Part shown: piece after piece, positions 35,274-46,583 of the stretch
Layout of the letters: the number at the start of each line of letters is the position of its first letter
Position numbering within the stretch: position 1 is the first letter of the stretch
DNA from: Hofstenia miamia
Taxonomy: Eukaryota; Xenacoelomorpha; Acoela
DNA: 64,000 nt
Assembly: GCA_004352715.1 (NCBI GenBank)
Contig: SCFE01000053.1
Location: 1,133,400 to 1,197,399 of the forward strand
Direction: 5' to 3'
Made by a program: the position numbers and the translations under genes
The notes under the pieces: model-generated
Database searches by the model: none
The model's input: only the letters and a program-made list of their open reading frames with translations
Told to the model about the DNA's origin: nothing

Positions 35274-35431
35274 ACTTTATTGAATTTCATTTGTACAAAA
35301 ACCTTTAACTCAAGCAGGCTCCTCTCCTTATTTCTGAAAAGATACTCTGATTCACCAAAAGGATCTAGAGTATAAGTAGGCATTGATTGACATTTTTGAA
35401 TTCTCCATTTGGTAGCTAAAATTAATAACAT
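34900..35431 (-). pseudogene. Unrecognised coding-like sequence, broken
   Basis: On the minus strand a protein-like frame runs from about 35431 (TYTLDPFGESEYLFRNKERS) into a TA-tract expansion. It resumes in the same frame as SLHHSTSPVVYIKGPMNNFL, meets a stop near 35090 and continues as SGTDVFLCLNNKAKMFTSAI and HEKSVWRKIVHVPTPNGGDV before ending near 34890. Composition and a roughly 130-codon continuation across one stop suggest decayed coding sequence, not chance. I do not recognise the family. It ends just upstream of exon 1 of the orphan gene, on the same strand; it could be a retroelement fragment or the relic of a neighbouring gene. Confidence 0.35.
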
Positions 35432-35439
35432 ACAATTGC

Positions 35440-35535
35440 TTTTTATTATTCCTTACGCGTACCCGGTCGTACCAGTAAGAGTGGTACCCGTAGCAGCCCT
35501 ACCCACAGGTAGTGGCGGGCAGAAACCGCACAGCC
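35440..35535. other. GC-rich patch of unknown origin
   Basis: About 95 bp with many CCCGT/GGTACC/GTACC words in otherwise AT-rich DNA. It contains short imperfect palindromes (GTACCCG ... GGTACCCG). Possibly the end of a decayed DNA transposon. Confidence 0.3.
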
Positions 35536-35539
35536 CTCG

Positions 35540-38500
35540 TCTAGATCTATTTGAATGCTTATATTCTAAATTTCGTGTGGATCTACAATTAACAAATATA
35601 AAAAACAGATTTATTTCAATGCAGATATTTCATTGTTTGCAATTGACTCATTGTCTATATTATATAGTATTTGCTCCATCAGCATTTTACGAACATTTAT
35701 TATGGCTTGCTTGTGTTAGCTAGCGTATATGCGTGCAACATTGCGCTAACTTTTTGGGTAACTATAAAGTTCACAGCAGAAATGCTTTGCATACACAGTT
35801 ACAACTTCGTTCACAACTTTTTTGGTTGGATATTTCCTAAATGTACTAATTTTTAAAATGCAATAATTAAATCATTTGCTAATTAATTACTATTAAATTT
35901 TTTCGCTCGCAATTATATTTTTTTAAAGAAAAATAACTAGTATACAAAATTTAGACTGTGCACTCTACATAAAACAAGAAGTGAATTAAAAGTTACTAAC
36001 AAAGCTGAAATTGCGTACAGACTTTGTTGTGCAGCTCATTAAATCAAAAAATTAGTACACAAAGTTGTATATGTCTACCAGAGAGCTGCTGCACAAAACT
36101 GGTTTCATTGAAATTACGTATGCCATTACTGCATTTCAAATGCGGCTCAATTAATTGCCGGAATGCTATAAATAACAGTTTAAGCACCAAAGATGAAAAT
36201 TTCATTAACAAATCATGAAAGCAGTAAAAAATTATCAATCAACTAAAAAACATTCCAGGTTTACAAGTGGCGACATTGTTCTTAAGAGGCCACTATTCAA
36301 TTGTATTTCACAGTAATACTTTAAATTTAGTTGATCCATAAAAAATCTACATTAAAAATCATCACATATCCAGCAGATCTATAGCCCGTAAAATTTTAAT
36401 AAGTTATATTCTGTAAACTTCTATTTTTTCAATAACATATACAAAAAAAACTGATTTTTCCCCAATATAATCACATAACCACCATAGATAGTGATGTCCA
36501 GGATTGACAGAGAATCAATGATGATATTTTTTCCAAAGCTATTGTAGTCAATGTGAAAGGTTGTTTTTTACTTTTTCATTTCCTCACTGAGTTTTTTCCA
36601 TATCGCAAATACATATATGTGTATGTGCATTGCATATCTTAAGTTACTTTTAAAAATTCTAAAATTCTTTTGTTTATCTTGTCCAATTGTTTTTTTCTAT
36701 AGTATCTTTGATTTGTTTCATAGGACAATTTACAAAGCTTGGAAAATTTATTCTATTGAAAAGCATTTTCTTGACAGCAGATTTGACCGGCATATATGCA
36801 ACAAAATAAACTTACTGAAAATTAACTTCAAAAGGAGATTATAAGTATTCCCCACTTAAAGGATTAGAGTACCCGACTAAGAGTTCACTTGTTTCAATAG
36901 TAAGCAATTTTGAAGGATTTACTATTTCAATTAAAATATTATTGAATTTAAAACAAATAATAATATCAAAGGGATTCGTTTAAATTTGTAATGATGTATG
37001 AACAGCCTAAAAATTAAATTGCGCAGTTACAAAACAACATGTAGTTAGATTTGAATTGATTTAATTCTGGTCTAATATCTGAATGGAAAATCAAAAAAGG
37101 TTTTTTGAACCAATTGATTTAAATTTGCTTATTGATTATTGCTCTTAATTCTATTTGACGTCAGTAGCAAATGCTTAAGCTGACAGTAGTTATAATTAAA
37201 AATTTATCATTTATATAATCAATATCCATTTAAAGTTGATTTAATACAGACAAATAAGTGGTTTTGGCTAAAAATATCGCAAATCTAATTTTTTAGGATA
37301 CCATAAATTTATGAGAAAATCAATTATAAAGTTGTTAGAGAACCCATAACTTACTATAACAAATAGAAAAGACTGAAGTCTGACTATTTCACATGAACAA
37401 ATATTTAATACGCAATGTGTGGAAAAATATTTTTATTTGATTTCAAACGAATTTTAGTGTTACCAAGCCATCTGAATTCTCAAATTAAAATGTAATTGCA
37501 ATTTTTGGAGATTGCACAAGCTGAGTACAAAAGCTATGGAATAATTAAAGCTAACTAATAAAGTTTATCAACATTTGCATTTGATTTTTTTATTTAGAAC
37601 AGTTACTAAAATGCCGTAAGTTTTGGATACACACATTCAACAAGTTGATCTGGCGTATTATGCTTGGTAGGAAGAAATTTGTTATAACAAGATTGAAGTC
37701 AGATGGTGCAAAAATCTCCGTCAAGCATGATGCTCATAACAACTGAGACAGAATTTTATTTAAGTGTGTCTCTGTTTAATAAATGTCTTGCTAAAATTTT
37801 TTCTAAATTTCGATATTTAACTTTTCAAAAAATTATAGCTTTATGGGTATTGCCTTACTTAATTTTCTTTCTAAACTGAGGTATTTTTCATAAATGGAAC
37901 TAATTTTATTGTCGGACGGAAATGGGTTTTTCAGGGAGTTGTCCAATGAAACTACACGACATAAAGGTATATAGTGGTATTTTGCGATAGTTTAAAATAT
38001 CGGCACATAATAGCAAAAATCAAAAGAAAAGGTTATTAAAAAACCTTAAATTTTCATTCATTGATTATTTTTTTCCTTCCGATCTCAAAGTGGTCCGTGT
38101 TTATCAATTGACTGCATTGGATATTGGCAAAACATCGAAGAATGAAACAATATTACAGATTTAATGGAAAAATTCCCGAAACCTGGCCGAACAGTTCTAA
38201 TAAGGCATTTTGGATTAGGGATTATTTGAAAACATTTCGTAAAAATGTTAAGAGCTACTTGATAGTCAATGAAAAATAATGAATTATATTGCATAAATAT
38301 GTCGCATATACCGTATACCCTATTATATAAAGTTTCAAATAATGAGTAAAAAATGTTTCAGACAGGCAAACTAGCTCAGCCAACAAAGTAGACTACTCTT
38401 AGACAAGGGCGTAGAAAAGGTGCCGACGAGCCGTTAGGGAGGGTACGGGTATCAAGAACATTGTACTCTCAATACCCTATTCTAGACCAGAGATGGACTC

Positions 38501-38813
38501 AGATTGGATAAATCCATTCGGATTCGTAAATGGATATTCAAAATAACTGTAATGTGGATACACTATTCTTCTCATATATGCTAGGAATATTTTAAATAAT
38601 TAGAAATGTTCCCGATTGCTTCACGATGATTGCAGAAATTCTAAGGATGTGGATTGAATGTGGATAAGATATTTTTTATTGTTTGCGGTTGCAAACTGGA
38701 AGATTATTAATCAATGCCTACACTTACTCTAGACCTCTTGGGTGTTTAAGAAAAGAAAGGGAACCTAATTTTGGTTCGAGTTAAAATTTTTTGTACAAAT
38801 TACGTTTAATAAA

Positions 38814-38816
<3 letters not shown>
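35540..38816. other. 3.3 kb without a recognisable gene
   Basis: All frames are short and of AT-driven composition. The two opposite-strand frames at 36024-36238 overlap and neither has a recognisable motif. A patch near 38400-38470 is GC-richer and probably repeat-derived. Confidence 0.5.
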
Positions 38817-38855
<39 letters not shown>

Positions 38856-39068
38856 TCAACAGGTCTGAGTTATCACTCTTAGGCCCACGTTATCCATTAG
38901 ACGTTTCGTTCAAATCCGATTACAACATTTCGCTCCCCGTAGGAGGAAATCCTGCTCCCTTGCTTGTAGAAATTAAGCCCAACCTTTTTTTGCATTTCTG
39001 GAAGTTTATATATATATACATATACATCTAAATGCATCTATTAGATATATATATATATATATATATAT
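38817..39068. repeat. TA microsatellites flanking a 150-bp unique block
   Basis: TA tracts at 38817-38850, about 39007-39025 and 39043-39068. The intervening 38851-39000 is less AT-rich and carries no frame I recognise. Confidence 0.85.
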
Positions 39069-39198
39069 CAATTCATTTTTCCATTTCAAACAAATATCAC
39101 TTTAAAAATTTGTTTAGTTTTTAAATGGTAAACGGATATCCGTTGTTCAAGATTTATCTACATATTGTCATATTATGTAGTTGAGAAATTATCACTTA

Positions 39199-39555
39199 TT
39201 ATACAATTTCAATGCTATACGAACAGGACTGATCAGCATTCAGTGTTAACCCAATATTAGGGTTTGTAATAGACTGGTTATTAATAATCAAACTGCTTGA
39301 AAGAAAAAATTTTTTTTGTCTGAAATGTGAAGGATTAGATACATTATTTTTTGCCAAATGTAAACCAAAAGATGCATCTTTTTGCCAAAATGTATTCCAA
39401 AAAGACGTTAACATTTTCCAAAATGCTAGCAGCATTTTGTCAAAAAGCCAAACAATTTTAGTAAGGCACGGTATAAATGCCTTAATCTTATATAAAGAAA
39501 GCATCGCAAATTTTGTAAACAAATACCTGGACAGTTTAGGGTTAATGAATGCCAC
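39199..39555 (-). other. Open frame of doubtful status
   Basis: A 118-codon minus-strand frame, rich in Phe, Lys and Trp, built on repeating TTTTGGnAAAATG-like words. The repetitive nucleotide pattern explains its openness, so I do not treat it as a gene. Confidence 0.25.
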
Positions 39556-40158
39556 GGCAAAATTCTATCACACTATGTTACACACTTTTGTGAGCCCGCA
39601 TTAGCCAGCATTCCGAATGGGTAGACTTTCTGGATGATTTGTATAATATTATTAAAATATATTATAATTTTGCCTCGTAATCATTTGCTCTATTTTATTT
39701 CAGGTAATTACGTTTCCCTAACTTATCAAAAACAGTATGAATTTTAAATAGAAAACGTTACAAAGCCTTTAATTGAATAAAACGAAATTACATTTAAGTA
39801 ATGTTATATCGAATACATGTTGCATGTACATGTTATATACATACGAAGACAACCTGCGCATCATGCTATCTGAAATTGAAATCATATTAAGAATGTTATA
39901 TAGAAAATTTGGATTGGCGTACTCACAATTAGCTTAGAATCAAATTGGAATCCAAATGAAAAATTCTGGAATTTTGATATTGAATTGGACAGAAAATATT
40001 AAAACTTTTCTAAATAAGTTTCTTCTTTTGTTGCAATACCGTCTACATTTATTTATTGCAACGTACGCACTATTTTCCTGAGCGCATGCATTATTAATCA
40101 ACAGCGTCTAGTGCAACTGCGATAGACTTATTTTAAAATAATAGAATTAAAATATTAC

Positions 40159-40384
40159 TGGGAATTTCTTTTTTCGTTGCAATTGGAGTTCTTTCAGGCT
40201 GCTCATACTTTTCTTCAACACGTTCTGGGTTGCGCTCAATCTTAGTAAGCAATCCAACCAATTGCTTGACGTATTTCCTAGCTGCCAACCAACATCCTGG
40301 ATGTGAACAAGCATATCCACAGATCGTAACAGGGTCAGTAGTCGCAAGAAATGCGGCTTGCGCTGCGCTTAGCGCTTCTGTCAT
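40159..40384 (-). CDS. Isolated coding exon, likely first exon of an unknown gene
   Basis: ATG at 40382-40384 opens 75 codons plus one base before a donor-like GTAATA at 40158. The translation is well balanced and unlike AT-rich noise: MTEALSAAQAAFLATTDPV, then ICGYACSHPGCWLAARKYVK, QLVGLLTKIERNPERVEEK and YEQPERTPIATKKEIPS. The DNA is clearly GC-richer than its surroundings. Three Cys and a His in CGYACSHPGC might bind a metal, but no known finger pattern fits. I do not recognise the family. No in-phase downstream exon was identified between 35 and 40 kb, so the rest is missing, degenerate or beyond what I can detect. A capture fragment or pseudogene is possible. Confidence 0.5.
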
Positions 40385-40449
40385 ACTGTTTGCAAATTTG
40401 ACTCTATTGAATGTGAGTACGTTCAGTGATGGCTACCATTTTGTGTCGT

Positions 40450-41581
40450 AGTTAAAATTACTATAACAACACTACGATTCGTTAGCGATTAATATCGATT
40501 AGAATAGCCACCTGCAACGTGTAAATTTTTATTGCCAAGGTTGTACGGAATAATAATGAAATTAATCATGCAGTTCAGTGAAAACACAATCGCTAAGAAG
40601 CATTGAGATGTTACTAAAAGTGTATTTAAGTAAACACATACAATTAATAACTTTTTGCTAGTGAACGAGTAACAAATTTTTGGCAAATGTTTTAGATCTT
40701 CACAAATTACGAAAAGTTTGCATAATACATGTATAATTCTACTTTTGCTTACAGTGAATTTTATTTTTTGTATAAATCGCTTTGCGGTTCTTCCGTGCAT
40801 ATAACATTTGGATTTGGTAACTTAAATTAGTTCGCAAATTGTGCACATTTTTACAAAACCATTCAGTGACAGCCTACAATTGCCACGTTAATAAATTTCA
40901 GAGGGTAACATGATTGAAATTTACAGTCATTAGAAATAATTTCACATTTGCACAATCCAGAATATTTGGAACTGGTCAGTAAAAACTCTCTACTAGTGTT
41001 TTAGTTTTACGGGCGGGCGACTGGCATGAAGGCAACTACTTTTTTGTTGACCCGAACCAACCTGTAGGTATATATATGAACAACAGACAATATTTAACAA
41101 ACAATATATGAAAATCCATAAATGAAAAGAAAAATAAATAACAACTGCCGAATTCAAATAGTACACTTCTAAAGTGTGGTGATAACTGGGGCGCGTAAAA
41201 GTAATCAAAGTCAAAATTATTTTTTCTGTCAAAATCATATTGCAAAATTTGTTAGACCTGAAAAATGCGAATATTGAAATTATTTGTATATTGTAAGGTG
41301 AAAAAGTATTTTACTAGGTAAAAATTTCATTTTTACGTCAAAATATAGCTAAAATCGACTATTCATTCGTAAATTTCTTCATTTTTGTGAAGATCCTTAT
41401 TAAAATTTGAATTCAAGATAAACTAGATGTCTTAAAACCAGTCTTTTATGAAATTTTTCTTATCCCCGTCAACTTTTGGACAAGGATCGGTGTTTTTCTG
41501 TTGAAGACTTTAAACATTATATTTTGTCATTTGTAAATATCGAATGCTGATTCAATTTGTTTTCATTGTCATGTAAATAAT
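40450..41581. other. No recognisable gene
   Basis: AT-rich with overlapping short frames on the minus strand at 40489-40800 and 40993-41245, hydrophobic and Ile/Phe/Tyr-rich as expected from AT bias. None is supported. Confidence 0.5.
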
Positions 41582-42536
41582 TTAACACTAGAACGCACAA
41601 AGCGGTCACAATTGACCCCTTGCAACATTGATATAGCTGTCATTTAACTAGTCCTATGATCTAAATTTCCTGACTTTATTCCTTTCTTTGACCTATTGAA
41701 TTGAGCAATATCTTTTATAAACTCTATCATCTTTTTGTTTATATGTTTAAGAAATATCATCAAATGACCAATGCGTCAATTTTTAGACAACATTATTATT
41801 TATCAAAAGGATTATCTTCAGATTGATGTTGTAATCACGAATCTTGTTCATTTGAGAAATGTCTGCGCACCAGAATATTATACTGCATTATTAATAGCCG
41901 AACGACCCTACAAAGGCGGAGTGAAGGGGTTTCTACTCTGGATTTTCCTGATCTTGATTCTGAAGGTGGAAATTCAAATTTCTCCAATTCTCATGAGGAA
42001 AACTATCCTTTTTCAATTGAAAGTCGTCTAATGAATGTGAGACTGTGGACAATGTAAGCATAGATTTAGTACAAGAATGTATGTCATTCAACAGTTTCCA
42101 GAAAAGATTTCATTATCAAACTTTGCAAAACCCTCCTTTGGATCATTCCTATTCTCAAGAGCACATAACATGAAACATCAAGAAACAAATGGATCCGTGA
42201 AGCACTTCAATTTTTTAGTAAGCAGAAACAATGTAAAACTCAAAACTGTCAAAATATAACAAGGACCAACTGTTATAAATGCAAGCAATCGTGATGTGGA
42301 TCATGTGTTGTACTGGAAGAAAAATTTGTTTCTTTTGTGAGTATAATAGCCAAAATGTTCAATAAATTATGCTTCTTGTAGTTTAGAAGAGAAAAGAATA
42401 ATACATTTTGGAAATAGCATCACTTTTTTCAAAGATTTTAATATTTAAAGATTTTTAGCAATAAATAATTTGGTGCGGTCATTTGCGACCCCATCGGTGT
42501 TAATGGCTGAACAGAAGTTGAGTTTTCTAGTGTTAA
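41582..42536 (+). mobile_element. piggyBac-type element, 947 bp, decayed
   Basis: TTAA at 41582-41585 and 42533-42536 flank a block that begins CACTAGAACG and ends in the inverted counterpart TTCTAGTG. TTAA duplications with ends of this kind are the signature of piggyBac transposons. Inside, the plus strand holds decayed transposase pieces: an RQFLDNIIIYQKDYL-containing frame from 41771 and, near 42268-42330, CYKCKQS followed by a stop, then CGSCVVLEEKFV, which resembles the C-terminal Cys-rich region of piggyBac transposases. Each end also carries a subterminal near-palindrome, GGTCACAATTGACC at 41604 and GGTCATTTGCGACC near 42477, likely old transposase-binding sites. The middle of the transposase gene is deleted. 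Confidence 0.85.
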
Positions 42537-44494
42537 GCAATACATACTAAGTTTGAAGTAGTTTTAATTTTATCATTAGGTCAAATTAATGGCAAAATTT
42601 CTTAGTTTTTTGGTAAATGTTGTGGTTAAAATACTAAATTTTTGAATAAGAAAATAGTCGTCCTAATAATAAGTTACATTTTGCTGAAATTAGATAAACT
42701 TTTGAGTTTTTTCATTCCAATTTTTGCAACTAGTGCGATTATATCACCTTCCCACTCCTACCAAAAAATTAATAATTTTATAAAAACCCTCCTTTCCTAA
42801 TAGCTGTGGTGTTTTACCATGTTAATTTAACTTACTCAATTCCATATGTAATTGGAGGCATTCTTTAGCTAATTTTTATTGACCCATAATTTTCTATATA
42901 AAATTGTATTCAAACCAAGAACATCTACAAGTAAGATTTCTTGAATAACCATTATGGATTAGCCTTAAAACGCATAAATTGATTCCTTTCGAATTTCATT
43001 TCAACTAAACAATGATCTGCCTCGGAGATAACAAACGGATAGCATTGCCAATTTGAAGCAATCACCAGGTCTCTCATTGGACAATGGACGTACTACAGAA
43101 ATAGCAAGCATTGTCGGATAACCAATGGTCCATTAATGACATCAATTACCAATAATGACCATTCATTTGCCAACCATAGACAACAAAACAAAACTTTATA
43201 AAATCTTAAAATTCCAAAATTTTACAGAGAAATTATTATATTATTTACTATAATATCTGCATTACAATAAAGTTTGATTTCAATTTTCAAAAATTATTAT
43301 TTATCAGTTTCCTATAGTCCATTAATAGGACGACAAGGACCATTAACCACCCACTGGATAAATTTGTCATCTAGCTAATAAATATGAAGTATAATGATTT
43401 TACAATTATGCCAGATCAAATTAAATTTTCATCATAACAAATGAAACTAGACACCGTAGTTGATAACTCAATCTAGTATATCAGCTCTTGTCCCCCCCCC
43501 CTTTTTGAGGAATTTCCCATTTTTGACAAAACATCATTTTATGCATTTCAAAGATTTTTCATATTGAATTTTAAATTTTGCTAATTTTGAATTTAAAGGA
43601 TTAAATTTCTTGTTATATTTTTTCAACACAAAAGCAGGAATGTCCCCCCCCCCATGTTTCAAAAATCCTAAAGCTGCACCTGTTTTTATAAGCACTGTAT
43701 AATGAATTCAATGGCTTGCACCAAGGTGTTCAATTTTTAAGATAATATTCTATACACAGTTCCATCTGTGCTCTCTAACTCTACAAAATTAGACCAAATT
43801 ACGAATTCAATTTAAAATACACTATTTTCCATCATCAGTGGACTGCTTGTAGGAAACATACGCTATTTGTGATCACTGAAGTCATCAGTGGCAACCTTAG
43901 CCATTATATTTATTTCTAGATCCTATTAATTTCCTCCTGACTCTCACCTCTCAACTTTTCAACTGCTATTGATTTGTTTGTAAGCCCCCAAGCTTCAAGA
44001 AATCTCTGATGCTTTTCTCATTGCAGATCTCCTCTCTTGCGTTGCTTACATAATTCGCATACATCTTCTCCTATTTCACCGCCTGTGACTGTCCTCGCTA
44101 TTGAAACAATTAATTTTTTATTATGTTTTTTATATTTAATGATGAAATCTTTAATTATTATAATGATAATGATAATAATATTAATAATAATAATAATTAT
44201 TATTATACTAAGTATTGATATAAAATGTGGGAAAAACTATAAGCACTTCAAGAAACAAATAACACTTTTTATTAAATAGGCAAACATTATTGGGCATAGA
44301 TAATAAACTCAACGCATGGTCGAATTACTTTTAAAACTGCCCTTAAATTAATATTGCATATTTAAAGTGTTTTGTAAATATTTTTGTCATGTGTTAGTTT
44401 ATAGTTTTTATATACATTTAAGCAATAAATTTGCTTTGACTCTTTATCAATTTAGAAATATACATGTATACCAGTTTGTAGTATTGTTTCCTTG
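42537..44494. other. No recognisable gene
   Basis: Two poly-C runs (about 43492 and 43645) bound a 150-bp AT-rich segment and look repeat-derived. An imperfect ATA/ATT tract lies at 44157-44208. No supported ORF. Confidence 0.5.
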
Positions 44495-44522
44495 TTTATT
44501 ATTATTATTATTATTATTATTA
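44495..44522. repeat. (TTA)n microsatellite
   Basis: Nine TTA units directly adjoining the tRNA-like sequence, replacing its 5' acceptor strand. Confidence 0.9.
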
Positions 44523-44596
44523 TGTCCGAGTGGTTAAAGCGTTAGACTAGAATTCTAATCCCCTCTGGGATCGCAGATTTGAATCCTGTGACTGCG
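44517..44596 (+). pseudogene. tRNA-Ser(AGA)-like sequence with broken acceptor stem
   Basis: TGTCCGAGTGGTTAAAGCG matches the D-arm and box A of eukaryotic tRNA-Ser. It is followed by a perfect 5-bp anticodon stem (TTAGA/TCTAA) with loop CTAGAAT (anticodon AGA), a long variable arm with a TCCC/GGGA stem, and a T-arm with box B-like GATTTGAATCC. The 3' acceptor strand GACTGCG is present, but the 5' strand that should pair with it is TTA repeat. The molecule could not form an acceptor stem, so this is a tRNA pseudogene or a tRNA-derived SINE head. It runs directly into a LINE-like frame. Confidence 0.75.
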
Positions 44597-44599
44597 ATT

Positions 44600-45008
44600 T
44601 TTAAACAACTAATATATGCTCTCTGTTTGTCTCATTTTCAATACTGTTCCTTTCTTTTAACTAACCTAAATTCGAAACATCGTATGCTTCTATCAAAGAC
44701 ATTTAATTGGTGTATAAAAACTCTAAACTTTGCACAAAAGCATGACGAAGCATCAGTATATCGTAATAAATATAAAATATTATCTCCGTTCAACAAATTC
44801 ACTTGCATATGCTATCTATCTTATTTAAATTCAAATTTCTACAATCATCTCTCCTTTTCCTTAATGACTATATTAAATTAAATGAGCGATCGCAAAAATT
44901 TCTGTGTTTAGAAAAAAATCCTAATGGCTTTCATCACATATCAATTAATTTGTGGAATAATTTAGATTATGAAACTATAACTGGTATCAACCTGTTCTGT
45001 TCTAATTA
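44600..45008 (+). mobile_element. LINE reverse transcriptase 3'-end fragment
   Basis: The plus strand reads YALCLSHFQYCSFLLTNL followed by an LLSKTFNWCIKTLNF stretch, the layout of the RT thumb/C-terminal region of CR1/Jockey-type LINEs. After a frameshift near 44880 it continues as a QKFLCLEKN / SINLWNNLDYETITGI segment resembling the LINE C-terminus. It is broken by the frameshift and truncated at the 5' end, beginning a few bases after the tRNA-like sequence. Confidence 0.5.
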
Positions 45009-45868
45009 AAATTCCAGCCTACTTGAAATCACAGAAGTTAGCAATTTCCATGTTGTTGGCAGACATGTTATTGGCCTGAAGTTGCTTGATTCACTACCTT
45101 TCTTTGGGTCGTTTTGTATCAGAAATGTCCTTCCCACTACCATCCACTGTGGACACCCACTCACCACGCACTCCTCCAATTTAACTGTGACATAAATTTC
45201 CTTTAAATATAAACTACTTTATAATATTTAGGAAAAAATATTAACCTTCATCTCAGTTCAACACAGCCAACTCAACCGACCTGACATTGACCCGACTCGA
45301 AATATGACAGGGAATACTATAGAACATATAATGAACTGAATTTTATGAGAAGTTTATGCATCCAGGTATCACTGAAGAACTACTTGCGAAAGTTGAAGGT
45401 TGTAAGATTTTCTGATTCTTAATGTTATACTATACTACAACATAAGCTAAATGTTTATCAAAAATTGGGAATTTCAACATCTTCCTATTATCTTACAACT
45501 TAAATTTTTTATTCCTTCAGTTCATTAATACCAATTCATGCTATTGTATTGCAACGTACTGTACAGTAGATAATTGTATAGATTCCATAATATATTAGCA
45601 AAATAGCTTTTAAAATCCTTTTACATTGATTTGAAGAAATATTGCTTGTTGTGTTCTTATAGTAAATAATTGCTCTATAATTCTTTTCTAAATAACATTT
45701 GCTTTTACTTTGTTTTGAAAGTTGTCCAGCATTTTCTAGTGGACCGAGCCCAAAGGGATCCTATTTAATTAATGTCGTCTGCTCATTCTGCTTCCCACAC
45801 GTTATTTGAAATGATATAAGAAAACAACCAAGTTAGTTGTTAGCAATTGGGAAACACAAATGTTTCTT

Positions 45869-46054
45869 TCAGTTAATCAATGATTTATGTTCTGCTATGA
45901 CGCCCTTAATTGAAAAGCGTTGGATAATACATGTTGATAAACAAATCTCTAAATTGGCGATAAAATCGAGTGACGACTCTCCCTGACGCAGAACATTCCA
46001 ATAAAATTTCCACATACAATAACATTTCGCTCGGGCGAATAGCACTGTTATCAA
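45869..46054 (-). mobile_element. Possible LTR-retrotransposon gag fragment
   Basis: A short minus-strand frame contains FYWNVLRQGESSLDFIANLE followed by ICLSTCIIQRF and IKGVI. The spacing of aromatic-x-Arg/Gln-x-GES-x-x-x-FIA-x-L and the later IxGVI matches the gag segment common in Gypsy-type elements (recalled pattern). There are no neighbouring pol or LTR sequences. It ends 122 bp upstream of the CRIP start, on the opposite strand. Confidence 0.4.
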
Positions 46055-46138
46055 GTGAAATATTAAAAAACATGCTCAACTTGCTAGGAATTACGGGCTG
46101 TTATCAAATTGTGGTTTTCACCTAAGGTCATTTCGTTG

Positions 46139-46146
46139 TGACGTCA
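46139..46146. promoter_or_regulatory. CRE palindrome upstream of the CRIP gene
   Basis: Exact TGACGTCA, the CREB/ATF consensus, lies 30 bases upstream of the start codon. A TTTTCAGTC at 46165-46173 could be an initiator or a splice acceptor, so the CRE may be proximal promoter or 5' leader. Function is inferred from motif and position. Confidence 0.4.
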
Positions 46147-46175
46147 TACAGCAATTGTACGTATTTTCAGTCAAA

Positions 46176-46317
46176 ATGCCTAAGTGTCCAGCCTGTTCAA
46201 AAGAAGTTTATTTTGCGGAAAAAAAAACGTCCTTAGGGAAGGATTGGCATAGAGGCTGCCTCAAATGTGCAGAATGTAAGAAAACTTTGGCGCCCGGAAG
46301 TCACGCTGAGCATCAAG
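46176..46317 (+). CDS. CRIP1-like: CRIP-like exon 1
   Basis: Encodes residues 1-47 plus the first base of Gly48: the first zinc finger and the start of the second, from [15 protein letters not shown] to GSHAEHQ. It is followed by GTGATTAA; reading through would stop within two codons, supporting splicing here. Confidence 0.93.
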
Positions 46318-46367
46318 GTGATTAATTTTAATTTTATCGCTGAAAAATTTCTTAAGCTATTGAGAAA

Positions 46368-46408
<41 letters not shown>

Positions 46409-46548
46409 NNNNNNNNNNNNNNNNNNNNNNNNNNNNNNNNNNNNNNNNNNNNNNNNNNNNNNNNNNNNNNNNNNNNNNNNNNNNNNNNNNNNNNNNNNNN
46501 NATTAATTTTAATTTTATCGCTGAAAAATTTCTTAAGCTATTGAGAAA

Positions 46549-46583
<35 letters not shown>

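Noticed and set aside
44157-44279. Hydrophobic Ile/Met-rich ORF near 44.2 kb
   Set aside because: Translation of an imperfect ATA/ATT microsatellite.
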